A DNA stretch of 44,300 bases, from contig JAJZSA010000013.1 of NCBI GenBank assembly GCA_021822115.1, forward strand, positions 1 to 44,300. The letters run 5' to 3'. The translations under genes were made by a program, and so were the position numbers. Source of the DNA: Pseudomonadota bacterium. Lineage in GTDB: Bacteria; Pseudomonadota; Gammaproteobacteria; Burkholderiales; Gallionellaceae. Shown piece by piece: positions 1 through 8,803 of this stretch. The first letter of the stretch is position 1. Each line of letters opens with the position of its first letter. Under the pieces are notes generated by a model, which saw nothing but the letters and a program-made list of their open reading frames with translations, had not been told where the DNA came from and did not search any database.

Positions 1-119
1 GCTAACAACGAGATCAAGCACTTGGCACTTCACAGGCATCACAACCTGAGCACCAGACTTCTCGCGCGCCACTAAGCGCGTAGCTTCGTTCTGCCCGTGT
101 CAGAGCGCGGGAGAAAACA
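1..119 (+). promoter_or_regulatory. 5' leader of rne with ribosome binding site
   Basis: This short upstream stretch has no gene. A purine-rich ribosome binding site, CGGGAG at 108-113, lies six bases before the ATG at 120 and supports that start. A small GC hairpin can form from CGCGC at 63-67 and GCGCG at 76-80. In Escherichia coli, RNase E controls its own mRNA through its 5' leader; whether this leader does the same is only a possibility. The promoter is not obvious and may lie before the window. Confidence 0.5.
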
Positions 120-2630
120 ATGAAACGTATGTTATTCAATGCGACGCAGCCGGAAGAACTGCGCGTCGCGATCGTGGATGGTCAACGACTGATCGACCTC
201 GATATCGAAACCGCCGGCAAAGAATCTCGCAAGAGCAACATCTATAAAGCGGTCATCACCCGCATCGAACCCTCCCTCGAAGCCTGCTTCGTCGAATACG
301 GCGGCACCCGCCACGGGTTCCTGCCGTTCAAGGAAGTCTCTCCGCAGTACTACCAGCCCGGCACCACCAGCCGCTCCGGCATCAAGGAAGCGCTGCGCGA
401 AGGCCAGGAACTGCTGGTGCAAGTGGAAAAGGACGAGCGCGGCAACAAGGGCGCGGCACTGACCACCTACATCAGCCTGGCCGGTCGCTATGTGGTGCTG
501 ATGCCGAACAACCCGAACGGCGGTGGCGTCTCGCGCCGTATCGAAGGCGAAGACCGCAACGAACTGCGCGACACGCTGGAGCAACTGGACGTGCCCAAGG
601 GCATGAGCATCATCGCCCGCACCGCAGGCATCGGCCGCAACGCCGAAGAGCTGCAATGGGATCTGGATTACCTGAAGCAACTGTGGGACGCCATCGAAGG
701 CGCCGCCAACGCCGAGAAGGCCCCTTCCCTGATCTATCTGGAAAGCAGCCTGGTGGTGCGCGCCATCCGCGACTACTTCAACCCGGACATCGGCGAGATC
801 CTGGTCGACACCGACGACATCTTCGAACAGGCACAGGCCTTCATGGGCACCGTGATGCCGGACCACGTGAACCGCATCAAGCGTTATCACGATGACGTGC
901 CGCTGTTCTCGCGCTTCCAGATCGAACACCAGATCGAATCCGCCCATGCGCGCGAAGTGCGCCTGCCTTCCGGCGGCGCCATCGTGATCGACCATACCGA
1001 AGCGCTGACCGCGATCGACATCAACTCCGCGCGCGCCACCAAGGGCACGGACATCGAATCCACCGCGTTCAACACCAACCTGGAAGCGGCCGACGAGATC
1101 GCCCGCCAGTTGCGCCTGCGCGACCTGGGCGGTCTGATCGTGATCGACTTCATCGACATGGAGGCGAGCAAGAACCAGCGCGCCGTGGAAGACCGCCTGC
1201 GCGATGCGCTGCGCTTCGACCGTGCGCGCATCCAGACCGCGAAGATCTCGCGCTTCGGCCTGCTGGAGCTGTCGCGTCAGCGTCTGGCCCCCAGCCTGGA
1301 AGAAGGCAACCACACCACCTGCCCGCGCTGTAACGGCGTCGGCCATATCCGTGGCACCGAGTCCTCCGCACTCAACATCCTGCGCATCATCCAGGAAGAA
1401 GCGATGAAGGACAGCAGCGCCGCCATCCACGCGCAGGTGCCGGTAGACGTCGCCACCTTCCTGCTGAATGAGAAGCGCGCCGACATCAACCGCATCGAAC
1501 ACCGCTTCAAGGTGCGCGTGATGTTGATCCCCAATCCGCATATGGAAACGCCGCATTACACGGTGAACCGTCTGCGCATGGACGACATCACGCCGGAACA
1601 CCTGCAGGCCAGCTACAAGCAGGTCGCCACACCGGAAGAGACCAACCCGATCGCCGCCGCACAGGAAGCCAAGGCCGCCGCCCAGCGTCCGCAGGCTGCC
1701 GTGCGCAGCGTGACCCCGGCGCAACCCGCGCCCAAGCACGAAGAGAAACAGGAAGCGGCCAAGCCCGGCCTGTTCTCGCGCTTGCTCGGCTGGTTGTTCG
1801 GCGATAGCGGCGAAGAAGAGAAGAAGACCGAGCCTAACCGCAAGGGCGGCAACCGCAACAACGGTCGTCGCGAACGCGGCGAGCGTGGCGACAAGCGTCG
1901 CGGCGGTCGCGGTGAACGTAACGAACGCGGTGAACGTACCGAGCGCGGCGAGCGTAACGAGCGCAATAGCGAGAACAAGCAACCGCGCCGCGAGGAAGCC
2001 CCGCGCCAGGCCGAAAAGAGCGAGAAGGAAGAACAGCCGCGCAAGGAACGCCAGCCGCGTCAACCGCGTCAGGACAACCGCGAACCCAAGCCGGTGCTGG
2101 AAGCTGCCGCACCGGTCGCTAGCGAGCAAGGCGAGCTGGAAGGCCAGGCCCGCGAAGGCGGCCGCAAGCGCGGTCGTCGTGGTGGCCGTCGCGAACGCGA
2201 GCGTCGTGAGCAGCAGACCGAGAACGGTAGCGAGCTGAATGCAGCAACACCGAACGCAGAAGCCCCGCGCGAGCAAACACGTCCAAGCCGTCGCCAGCCG
2301 ACCGAGATCGTGTGCTACCCGGCCGGTTACACACCGCGCCTGAAGCCCACCGAGATCGTCTGTCACCCGGCATCGACCAAGGCAGCACCGCGCGCGGCAG
2401 CGGCACCGGTCGCAGTGGCAGCGAGTGCCCCGGCAGCTCCGATCAGCGTGGATCTGAGTGCCAGCGGCCTGACCATGATCGAGACCGATCCGGTCAAAGC
2501 TGGCACGGCCGAAGTCGCGATGCCCGATGTCGGTACGCACGCGCCGCGTCGCCGCCAGCGTCCGCGCGAGATCTACACGATCGAGAACAGCGAACCGCTG
2601 CAACAGGTGGAGACCCGTTCAGGCAACTGA
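120..2630 (+). CDS. rne: Ribonuclease E
   Basis: This is the endoribonuclease that starts mRNA decay and processes rRNA and tRNA precursors. The N-terminal catalytic half is intact: an S1 RNA-binding domain at about residues 38-118, a 5'-sensor and RNase H-like region, and a DNase I-like core with metal-binding Asp300 (motif AIDINS) and Asp343 (motif VIDFID). The zinc-link CPRC motif (Cys401, Cys404) joins the dimer. These positions nearly match the E. coli residues 303, 346, 404 and 407. From about residue 510 the protein is a low-complexity, Arg/Glu/Lys-rich tail, as expected for the unstructured scaffold that binds RNA and degradosome partners. The tail holds two near copies of PTEIVC-x-PA starting at residues 727 and 743. 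The total of 836 residues is within the family range. A strong terminator follows, so it is probably transcribed alone. Confidence 0.97.
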   Translation: MKRMLFNATQPEELRVAIVDGQRLIDLDIETAGKESRKSNIYKAVITRIEPSLEACFVEYGGTRHGFLPFKEVSPQYYQPGTTSRSGIKEALREGQELLVQVEKDERGNKGAALTTYISLAGRYVVLMPNNPNGGGVSRRIEGEDRNELRDTLEQLDVPKGMSIIARTAGIGRNAEELQWDLDYLKQLWDAIEGAANAEKAPSLIYLESSLVVRAIRDYFNPDIGEILVDTDDIFEQAQAFMGTVMPDHVNRIKRYHDDVPLFSRFQIEHQIESAHAREVRLPSGGAIVIDHTEALTAIDINSARATKGTDIESTAFNTNLEAADEIARQLRLRDLGGLIVIDFIDMEASKNQRAVEDRLRDALRFDRARIQTAKISRFGLLELSRQRLAPSLEEGNHTTCPRCNGVGHIRGTESSALNILRIIQEEAMKDSSAAIHAQVPVDVATFLLNEKRADINRIEHRFKVRVMLIPNPHMETPHYTVNRLRMDDITPEHLQASYKQVATPEETNPIAAAQEAKAAAQRPQAAVRSVTPAQPAPKHEEKQEAAKPGLFSRLLGWLFGDSGEEEKKTEPNRKGGNRNNGRRERGERGDKRRGGRGERNERGERTERGERNERNSENKQPRREEAPRQAEKSEKEEQPRKERQPRQPRQDNREPKPVLEAAAPVASEQGELEGQAREGGRKRGRRGGRRERERREQQTENGSELNAATPNAEAPREQTRPSRRQPTEIVCYPAGYTPRLKPTEIVCHPASTKAAPRAAAAPVAVAASAPAAPISVDLSASGLTMIETDPVKAGTAEVAMPDVGTHAPRRRQRPREIYTIENSEPLQQVETRSGN

Positions 2631-2651
2631 GCGTAAGCGGCTCCCCCAACG

Positions 2652-2679
2652 AAAAACGCACGGCATGCCGTGCGTTTTT
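2652..2679 (+). terminator. Rho-independent terminator after rne
   Basis: A perfect 28-base palindrome (AAAAACGCACGGCA followed by its reverse complement) starts 21 bases after the rne stop and ends in a run of T on the + strand. Its A-rich left arm gives a T-run on the other strand too, so it may act in both directions and also end minus-strand transcription coming from 2784. Confidence 0.9.
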
Positions 2680-2783
2680 TGTTTTCCGGTGAGGGAAGAT
2701 CCAGCTTGCTGCATTGTGCGCAGCCTGGGCCGGTGCCTGCGTCTTGCTTCAACCGGGCCAGTCTGGATCAAGCCCAGTGCCAC

Positions 2784-3242
2784 CTAACGACCCAGCAAGG
2801 TCTCCATCTGTTTGCGATAAGTCTCGCAGTCCGCCGTCGAGCTTGGCGCACTGCGTTGGGTAGCCCCTGATCGCAGGGTGAGATGCAAATAACACTGGCT
2901 CGCCTCCCCCTTTCCGGGATGCCCCACCTCGATGGCTGCGATCTCCCCGGCCTCGATACGCTGCGCCTCAAAATAACTGCCTGCGTAATGCAGCGTGACC
3001 GATTGCGCGTCGACCTCGGCCGCCGTAAAGCTGCCGTATTGCTCGCGGTAGGTGAGCAGGCCGAACAACAAATAGAACAGCAGCCCCAGCATGGCGCCGG
3101 TAGATTTGCGGATCTCCGACTTGGTGCCCTCCAGCGAGAGCGTCATCAATACGGCGGTGACCGCCACCACCAGCGCCCCCCAGGCCATCGAGATGCGGAA
3201 GGCATGCCAGATTGCGGGTTCCGAGGAGAAAGTCAGCAACAT
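2784..3242 (-). CDS. Small membrane protein of unknown function
   Basis: This 152-residue protein has two probable membrane segments near its N-terminus (about residues 17-37 and 48-64) and then a soluble domain of about 85 residues. The soluble part looks like a small PH-like or beta-rich domain with one conserved-looking CYLHL stretch. I do not recognise the family. Its start codon lies three bases beyond the stop of the phosphatase gene, so the two were probably one transcript that originally began at uvrB. Base composition matches the backbone, not the island. Confidence 0.7.
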   Translation of the reverse strand: MLLTFSSEPAIWHAFRISMAWGALVVAVTAVLMTLSLEGTKSEIRKSTGAMLGLLFYLLFGLLTYREQYGSFTAAEVDAQSVTLHYAGSYFEAQRIEAGEIAAIEVGHPGKGEASQCYLHLTLRSGATQRSAPSSTADCETYRKQMETLLGR

Positions 3243-3245
3243 GAC

Positions 3246-3737
3246 TCAGTGCGGCAGCTGTGAACGGATATGTTTCAACAGACCCGACGCGGCATCTTCC
3301 ACCATGTCGAGCACGCGCTCGAAACCTTCTGCCCCACCGAAATACGGATCGGGCACCTCGCGCTGGCTGTGCCGCTCGGCGAACTCCAGGAACAAGCCGA
3401 GATGGCCTTGCGCATCGCGCGGGCGCAGGCGTTGCAGGATGGCCAGATTGGCCTCGTCCATCGCCAGCACGTAATCGAACTCGCTGAAGTCGCGCACATC
3501 GACCTGACGGCCGCGCAAGGCGCTCATGTCGTAACCGCGCTGACTAGCCGCCTGCCGCGTGCGCGGATCGGGCGCTTCGCCGATGTGATAATCGTGCGTG
3601 CCCGCCGAATCGATGCGGATGGCATGCGCCAGCCCGGCCTCTTCCACGTAACGACGGAACACTGCCTCGGCCGTGGGCGAGCGGCAAATATTGCCCATGC
3701 AAACGAAGCACACTCCTACTTTCTCTTTATCTCTCAT
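3246..3737 (-). CDS. Low-molecular-weight protein tyrosine phosphatase with an island-supplied N-terminus
   Basis: This enzyme removes phosphate from phosphotyrosine; in bacteria its substrates are often tyrosine kinases of polysaccharide export. The catalytic P-loop CMGNICRS (the CX5R motif, with nucleophile Cys and phosphate-binding Arg) is near the N-terminus, and the general-acid loop DPYFGG is near the C-terminus. The ATG at 3737 is used; an in-frame TTG at 3749 is also possible and neither has a strong ribosome binding site. The codons for the P-loop are the left copy of the island attachment repeat (3684-3703). All coding sequence upstream of that, the codons for MRDKEKVGVCFV, therefore comes from the island, while the rest is the original gene. 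The original 5' end remains beside uvrB at 30494-30559. The reading frame and motif are restored, so the protein is probably functional but under a new promoter and leader. Confidence 0.93.
   Translation of the reverse strand: MRDKEKVGVCFVCMGNICRSPTAEAVFRRYVEEAGLAHAIRIDSAGTHDYHIGEAPDPRTRQAASQRGYDMSALRGRQVDVRDFSEFDYVLAMDEANLAILQRLRPRDAQGHLGLFLEFAERHSQREVPDPYFGGAEGFERVLDMVEDAASGLLKHIRSQLPH
3684..3703. other. Island attachment site, left (attL)
   Basis: This is the left copy of a direct repeat whose right copy is at 30509-30528. The two agree at 19 of 20 positions, with 16 exact bases, ATATTGCCCATGCAAA, at 3688-3703 and 30513-30528. On the minus strand the site encodes the CMGNIC part of the phosphatase catalytic loop. 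The right copy is 54 bases past the stop of a lambda-type integrase gene, the usual position for an att site. The repeats lie 26,825 bases apart, which sets the island length. Confidence 0.9.
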
Positions 3738-4119
3738 ACTCTTAAACAAATATTACATCGAAATATTGATGCATTTTAGCGCACTTACGCCCTATATAAT
3801 TCAAACAGTTGCGAGTGGTTTTACAAGTCCGTAGAGGGCAACCAAGAAGGTCTTCCGTCACCCATAAATTCATCCAACCTGGCAGTAACTGCCAGAACTA
3901 CTACAACATTGCCTGCAAGTGCGTATTCCAAAAAATCTGATTACCCAGTCCAGCGACATTCGCACCCAGACCGGAACAGCTGAACAGCCTGCCAATAGAC
4001 AACTCAATGCTTTGACCACACTCTAAGCCAAAGTAAAGAATATCTAGGCCGAATGGCATATTGCCCAAAAACCGCGCTTGCTGTAGGGTGGAATCGACAT
4101 TCGTAGAGGTGGGTAAAGT
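3704..4119. other. Left end of the island, no recognisable gene beyond the phosphatase leader
   Basis: Apart from the first codons of the phosphatase gene, this AT-rich stretch of about 415 bases holds no convincing open frame. GTTTTACAAG at 3818-3827 resembles AGTTTTACCA (30456-30465 and 30478-30487) and AGTTACAAG (30469-30477) near the right end, so these may be arm-type integrase sites. A ribosome binding site, GAGGT, lies just ahead of the ATG at 4120. The minus-strand promoter for the phosphatase must lie here, but I cannot place it with confidence. Confidence 0.5.
4012..4039 (+). promoter_or_regulatory. Possible sigma-70 promoter of the orphan toxin cassette
   Basis: TTGACC at 4012-4017 is a good -35 match. 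After a 16-base spacer it is followed by TAAAGA at 4034-4039, a weak -10. It faces the three-gene cassette starting at 4120. The call rests on sequence resemblance only. Confidence 0.25.
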
Positions 4120-5097
4120 ATGCGGGGGATTGTTCTGGTCTTAACAATGTTATTCCTCATGGGAGGTAGCATCGCCGTCGCCAACGAACTTGCCCCTATT
4201 CGAACCATCCTGAATCTTCCAGAAAACCAGATCGATCTTGGCAAGGCAAAGCTGACCATAGACAAAATGATTGATCCGAGTATTGACGTGAAAGTTAACC
4301 TCAAGAAGATCGACTCGATGGTCGCAAGCATTCAAATGGGTTTGTTCTTCAACGCATCCAGCGATGAGAAATTGCAGGCTTTAAGGACGTACCTGTATAC
4401 GCCGAATCAATCGAACGGACAGCGCCCCTACCAGTACGACTTGTCAGATCCCTATGGCAAAGACCTGCGGCACAAACTACTCCCCAATTATTTGGAATCC
4501 AGAAAGGGAAATTGCGTTTCCATGCCCTTCCTCTTCATCATCCTTGGGCAGCGGCTTGGTCTGGATGTAACAGCTGCCACAGCACCCGAGCACATATTCG
4601 TGAAATACAAGGCCGACAATGGATATTGGATCAATCTCGAAACGACCAGCGGAGCAAATCCAGCCCGAGACGAGTGGCTGAGGCAGCAAATGCCCATGAC
4701 TGATGATGCCATCACAAATGGCGTCTATCTCCGCCCCCTAAGCAAGAAAGAAGCAGTTGCCCTGATGGCAGATACGCTGATCGAACACTACATGCACAAA
4801 CACCAATACGAAAAGGCCATTGAGGCCTCGGATTTAGTACTGGAATATTCACCGAAAGCGGTAACAGCCATGATTCACAAAGGTGCCTCTTATGCTCGAC
4901 TGATCAATGAGCGGTTCGTAAGGAAATATCCCAGACCGGATTTGATACCGCAGACTGAGCGGTCTTATTACACTTTCCTAGATCAAAACAACCGGCTTTG
5001 GTACGACAAAGCAGAAACACTCGGTTGGAGAATGCCAGTTGAGACCAACAACGCGCAATACAATCCAGTCGTAGAGCGTGCGAAATTGACACGGTAG
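4120..5097 (+). CDS. Exported transglutaminase-like (SirB1-type) protein with helical repeats
   Basis: The 325-residue protein begins with a clear signal peptide (hydrophobic [21 protein letters not shown]), so it should act outside the cytoplasm. Residues about 125-175 carry a transglutaminase-like core: GNCVSM with a candidate nucleophile Cys, PEHIFVKY with a candidate His, and WINLET with a candidate acidic partner, in the order seen in SirB1 and related families. The C-terminal third is helical and TPR-like ([19 protein letters not shown] pattern). The gene leads a + strand cassette: its stop codon overlaps the ribosome binding site of the following Rhs-tip gene, so translation is probably coupled. 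A role in processing or handling the toxin is possible but not shown. Base composition is more AT-rich than the backbone. Confidence 0.72.
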   Translation: MRGIVLVLTMLFLMGGSIAVANELAPIRTILNLPENQIDLGKAKLTIDKMIDPSIDVKVNLKKIDSMVASIQMGLFFNASSDEKLQALRTYLYTPNQSNGQRPYQYDLSDPYGKDLRHKLLPNYLESRKGNCVSMPFLFIILGQRLGLDVTAATAPEHIFVKYKADNGYWINLETTSGANPARDEWLRQQMPMTDDAITNGVYLRPLSKKEAVALMADTLIEHYMHKHQYEKAIEASDLVLEYSPKAVTAMIHKGASYARLINERFVRKYPRPDLIPQTERSYYTFLDQNNRLWYDKAETLGWRMPVETNNAQYNPVVERAKLTR

Positions 5098-5107
5098 GGA
5101 GATGACG

Positions 5108-5797
5108 ATGATCAGATTTGGGAATGTTATTGCGCTGTTGCTTGCACTTGCCAGTTATGAAGGAACAGCGCTGGCGAGATATATCCAATCCGACCCAGTT
5201 GGACTAGGGGGAGGAGTTAATACCTATGCCTATGTTGGCGGCAATCCCTTGGCGTGGATTGATCCACTGGGCCTATCTGGGCTGTTAACAATAAATTCAA
5301 GTGGAAATGGCGGAAGCAGTATGACCTCAGGGCATAGTTGGCTTACTTTCGCGCAAGATGGTGGTACGACGACGACCTATGGGACATGGGGGAATAATCC
5401 AATGAATTTAGGAAACGGACTCCAAACCAACTTAGAGCTTGGAAGGGTAGCTAATGCCTCACGAAGCATACATATCAATGATGCCCAGGAAAAAGAACTG
5501 ATGGAGGCAATTGAATTTGCTAAAAAACAGGGGGCTGATGCTTGGCAATATGGCGCACCCTGTTCAAGTTTTAGTAGTAATACTTGGGAAAAGGTAACTG
5601 GAGAATCGTTAAATACCCACTGGGGGCCGATTAGCAACCCAACAACGCTTAAGGAGTCTATTATCAGTGCAAACGGTGGCGTACCCCATTTAACCGCAAA
5701 ATCCCCACAAGGGAGTTCTGCCTCGTCATGTGTTTGTACAGGATCTTCTAGCGGTTCATCGGGCTCTTCCTTAAATTCAGCAGGATCGTCATTCTGA
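5108..5797 (+). CDS. Orphan Rhs tip: signal peptide, short Rhs core and papain-like toxin domain
   Basis: The ATG at 5108 is preferred to the one at 5102 because AGGGAG at 5096-5101 is six bases upstream. The product has a Sec signal peptide ending in ALA, followed at once by the last stretch of an Rhs core (motifs [21 protein letters not shown] and IDPLGL). No YD-repeat shell is present, which is unusual, since Rhs toxins normally sit at the end of a protein of well over 1000 residues. After the core comes a tip domain with GHSWLTF and, further on, [16 protein letters not shown]. The order His then Cys fits a circularly permuted NlpC/P60 (papain-like) amidase fold, a known Rhs tip class. The C-terminus is Ser-rich with a CVC motif. 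A lipoprotein gene overlaps its stop. I infer an exported, envelope-acting toxin that arose by internal deletion of a longer Rhs protein. Confidence 0.75.
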   Translation: MIRFGNVIALLLALASYEGTALARYIQSDPVGLGGGVNTYAYVGGNPLAWIDPLGLSGLLTINSSGNGGSSMTSGHSWLTFAQDGGTTTTYGTWGNNPMNLGNGLQTNLELGRVANASRSIHINDAQEKELMEAIEFAKKQGADAWQYGAPCSSFSSNTWEKVTGESLNTHWGPISNPTTLKESIISANGGVPHLTAKSPQGSSASSCVCTGSSSGSSGSSLNSAGSSF

Positions 5798-6165
5798 TGA
5801 AACTACATTTCATAACATTTCTATGGGCACTATTAATTCTCTCTATGTCTGCCTGTAACGCAAGCGGGGTAGGAATGGTGCTTGAAAAGAAAGATGTTCA
5901 ATTCTTTAAAGTGAGCGACATTCCTACACGCACACCGCATGCGCTGAAGATTTCTGGTTTGGCTTTTCATAGTGCCTTGGCTGTGGAAAAAATATCAACA
6001 ATAACTGAAGGACAATCTCTAACCGTCTTTATTCACTTAGTCCCAGCCAAACCTGGGCTGTCTGGTAGTTTCGAGTACGAGCTAACAATTCCTGATTCCA
6101 TTAGTGATGTGAAATTTGGAAATGAGAAAGTAGAAATATGGAATCGGAAGGCAGCATCTAATTAA
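5797..6165 (+). CDS. Lipoprotein, probable immunity protein for the orphan Rhs tip
   Basis: This 122-residue protein has a lipoprotein signal peptide with the lipobox LSMSAC near residue 20, so the mature protein should be anchored in the periplasm. The ATG overlaps the TGA of the toxin gene by one base (TGATG), the tight arrangement usual for toxin-immunity pairs. The mature part looks beta-rich and has no family I recognise. A periplasmic anchor fits a partner that attacks the envelope. The immunity role is inferred from position, overlap and location signal, not from homology. Confidence 0.65.
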   Translation: MKLHFITFLWALLILSMSACNASGVGMVLEKKDVQFFKVSDIPTRTPHALKISGLAFHSALAVEKISTITEGQSLTVFIHLVPAKPGLSGSFEYELTIPDSISDVKFGNEKVEIWNRKAASN

Positions 6166-6709
6166 GGTTCGAGCTGACTAGCAATCAGGGCGGAACTGTT
6201 GTATTTCGGAATGATCCGATCCGCTTTGACAAAATATCACCACATCCATCCGCTGGTTCGCTAACAAATAGACCCTGTGCTTGCGTCTCCTGTCTATCTA
6301 GGAAAACAGTTCCGGATAGAATGGCTCGGTCTCAGGCTACGCTATGATCGCATGGCTGATGGTCATGATAGATCCTCAAGGCTGCCTCCCGTAATTCCGG
6401 CGAGGCAATCACTTCCGAAGGCGCTACCATCGACACCATAGCTACCAAGGAATCGAAGATTCCCAGCATCGCAGTGCGTCTCACAGTCAGCATCGAACAG
6501 TCTTTGCCGGCGACGTTTTCGCCAGAATTGCTTAGGTAACCGAAATTGCATTTACTGATTTTCAAATGCACATATCTCAAGGTTCTCTTTTTGAATATTC
6601 AACGGAACACCTGTTGCTAGTACATTTGAATAACACTCTCTATTCGCATCACCGCCACCTGCTCAACTTATGCCAAACGCCGACTCACTGATCTGGCTTG
6701 ATGGCCTGA
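6166..6709. other. Gap of about 540 bases with possible gene remnants
   Basis: No convincing gene is seen. On the + strand 6162-6346 stays open and reads like protein (for example FRNDPIRFDK) but has no start near its beginning. On the minus strand an open frame of 82 codons (6332-6580) has an unremarkable composition and no recognisable family. Either could be decayed coding sequence left by rearrangement. The two flanking genes converge on this gap, so terminators are expected, but no strong hairpin with a T-run stands out. Confidence 0.4.
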
Positions 6710-8161
6710 CTATCTGCACTGACTAAAGAACTGCACCACTTCCACCATCGCTTGCGTATCCGACTCGCAGTACTTCAAGAGATTCCTGACTTTTCTCGCC
6801 TTCACATCTGCCGGTGTCGCGGGGGCAATAATCTCCAAGTAGGCCTGTTGGGCCATCGTGCCGTTTTGCACCTCCTCCAGTTGCTTGTAATCCAGATGCG
6901 CAGCAATGGTCGGCAACACCGCTTTGATGGACCATGACCCTTTCATGTCGGGGTGGTAGTAATAGCTTTGCAGCAAGGACAGCAGGTTGACCAGTCGATC
7001 CAGGAGCTCAATCAGATTGGGAGCTAGGTCAGGAAAGAATTCCATGAGCCCTTTTATGATGGTGCTTTCAAAGGATCCGTACACGATGATCGGTCCGTCA
7101 AGTTCCACAGCTTTGATCAGGCTTTCCGCGAATTTCCGCATCGGCGGCTCGCCCGACGTCGATAGGAATTCTATGTGCTCCAGAGAACAGCCATCGCGTT
7201 CGATGTGGCAGGACCATTGGAAAGGCAGCTGTTGGTGTGGTCGGGTTCCAGCCCAGCGCGGGATGACAAAGTTGATGGTCTCGAAATCCAAGTAGAAGCG
7301 CGGGTATGGCAATTGGGCTAACTCCTGCCGAAGTTCATCTGCGATATGTGCCCGCTGGCTCAATGTAGCTTGCCGGACCATGATGTGCCGCTCGTTCCGC
7401 AAGCGCCCATCGGGGATGTCACGAACATCTTCGATCCCGGCTTCGATGAGCTCGTCAATCAATTTGCGGCCATTGGGCAGGATGGCGACCGGGTAGTCCG
7501 GCATGTCCATTTTGCAGAGGGATTCGAATGCGCATTCCGGCTTGCACTGGGCACCCATCGCCACGGATGGGATGTTGCCTGCCAGCGTATCTCGATGAAG
7601 TGCAAGCCATGCCGGAACCTCCGGCAACAGCGCCCTCACCTGCTCCGTCATGTCTTCCTCGACCAGCAGCCCCTCGTAATCCCCGTCGCCCGCATAGACG
7701 AATCCTGTATTCACATGCGCGATACTGATCTTGCTGATGGGGAGCCCCGCACCTTCGGCCACCCAAAGCTGGATGGCACAATCCGCCAGGTGGTGTTTTT
7801 TGACACTGCCCGAGGATTTCACCTCAACTATCCGCCAATCATCGACATCGGGGATCAGGATATCTGCTCGAATGAGCGTGCCCGCATAAGTAAACGCACC
7901 TTCGAACAGCGGAACATCCCCGTCTTCATTAATCAACCGGGCTGTTTCTGCGACGGCCAGGTCAGGTCGCTGAACATGCCCCACCAAGCGACCAGTCTGA
8001 TAGCACTGACGAGCGATGACTCCAATCTCGACACCATTGCTGATGGCCTTCCGGGAAGTCGACGCGGCTTGCGCCAGCTCAGGGTTGTAGGTTTGCAACC
8101 AGAGCTGCTTGGGACAACGCAGTCCGGTCATGATGTGTGATTTAGTAATGTATGGCGTCAT
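6710..8161 (-). CDS. DUF2779-type nuclease (Cas4-like PD-(D/E)XK plus DEDD exonuclease)
   Basis: The 483-residue protein has two nuclease-like halves. The first resembles Cas4/AddB: Cys16 (GLRCPKQLW) with Cys206, Cys210 and Cys216 (CKPECAFESLC) could hold an iron-sulphur cluster, and Asp100, Glu113 and Lys115 (RADIL, VEVKSS) form a PD-(D/E)XK site. The second half begins with FYLDFETI (Asp292, Glu294) and ends with KYCESDTQAM, the pattern of DEDD 3'-5' exonucleases. This architecture matches DUF2779. The start lies 12 bases after the stop of the upstream recombinase gene, so the two are probably co-transcribed. A role in defence or in processing recombination intermediates is plausible, but neither is shown here. 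Confidence 0.82.
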   Translation of the reverse strand: MTPYITKSHIMTGLRCPKQLWLQTYNPELAQAASTSRKAISNGVEIGVIARQCYQTGRLVGHVQRPDLAVAETARLINEDGDVPLFEGAFTYAGTLIRADILIPDVDDWRIVEVKSSGSVKKHHLADCAIQLWVAEGAGLPISKISIAHVNTGFVYAGDGDYEGLLVEEDMTEQVRALLPEVPAWLALHRDTLAGNIPSVAMGAQCKPECAFESLCKMDMPDYPVAILPNGRKLIDELIEAGIEDVRDIPDGRLRNERHIMVRQATLSQRAHIADELRQELAQLPYPRFYLDFETINFVIPRWAGTRPHQQLPFQWSCHIERDGCSLEHIEFLSTSGEPPMRKFAESLIKAVELDGPIIVYGSFESTIIKGLMEFFPDLAPNLIELLDRLVNLLSLLQSYYYHPDMKGSWSIKAVLPTIAAHLDYKQLEEVQNGTMAQQAYLEIIAPATPADVKARKVRNLLKYCESDTQAMVEVVQFFSQCR

Positions 8162-8173
8162 GGTGTGATCTGC

Positions 8174-8803
8174 TCAGTCGTTCCAGAAATTCCGGAAACG
8201 TTCTGCCGAAAGATGTGTGTAGCGCACGGTGTGCTGAATGTTACGATGCCCCAGATAGTGCTGAATGGCACGAGTATCCTGCCCAGCTTGGGCCAATTTG
8301 TAGCCACATGCATGACGTAGCATATGTGGGTGGACGCTGAAAGACAGGCCCGCAACCATTCCGGCCCGGGCAATGATCTTGCGGAATGCGTCGGCGGACA
8401 ACTCCCCGCCCCGCTCGCTGCAGAACACAAATCCCTTGTTTACATCCCGCTTCAGTTCTTTCAGCGCATCGATTTCGGGAGGGCGTAGCGGGTGAACGCT
8501 GGGAGTGCCTCGCTTGATCCGGTTGATATGCATCAGGGCTTGCCCAAGATCAATCTGATCCCAGCACAAACTGACGAGTTCGGTAACTCGCAGGCCATGC
8601 CGGTAGGCAAGCATGATGAGTGTCGCATCGCGATGACCATGCCGCCCCACGGTCCTGGCTGAGTTGATCAACTGCTCGACTTCTTCCTGGGTCAGGTATT
8701 CGCGGCTTCGGTAACGGCTGTTCTTGAGCCGCTTTGGCATGGCACGTTCCGGGATGGACTGCTCGGTGCGGCAAGGGAAATTAATGATGGTGCAGCGCTG
8801 CAT
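8174..8803 (-). CDS. FimB/XerC-like short tyrosine recombinase
   Basis: This 209-residue recombinase consists almost entirely of a catalytic domain, as in FimB and FimE, without a full N-terminal arm-binding or core-binding domain. The complete active site can be read: Arg72 (HGLRVTEL), Lys97, His160 and Arg163 (HPHMLRHACG), His186 (YLGHRN) and nucleophile Tyr195 (RYTHL). Residues 6-10 (IINFP) resemble the start of a related remnant at 27614. Its start codon lies within the left copy of a direct repeat of about 115 bases (8801-8915) whose other copy is at 27614-27730. The repeat contains inverted sequences that could be its binding site. It is a good candidate for moving or inverting DNA between those repeats, and separate from the lambda-type integrase at the right end. 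Confidence 0.87.
   Translation of the reverse strand: MQRCTIINFPCRTEQSIPERAMPKRLKNSRYRSREYLTQEEVEQLINSARTVGRHGHRDATLIMLAYRHGLRVTELVSLCWDQIDLGQALMHINRIKRGTPSVHPLRPPEIDALKELKRDVNKGFVFCSERGGELSADAFRKIIARAGMVAGLSFSVHPHMLRHACGYKLAQAGQDTRAIQHYLGHRNIQHTVRYTHLSAERFRNFWND

Noticed and set aside
132..2603. An 823-codon open frame on the minus strand opposite rne
   Set aside because: It is the mirror of a GC-rich, well-conserved rne gene and has a low-complexity composition with no recognisable domain. The same holds for long antisense frames over uvrB, lpxB, lpxD and bamA.
4045..4061. A 17-base exact match (TAGGCCGAATGGCATAT) to the minus strand at 27468-27484
   Set aside because: The flanks do not match and one chance match of this length in a 44-kb window is not very unlikely, so no third repeat copy is claimed.
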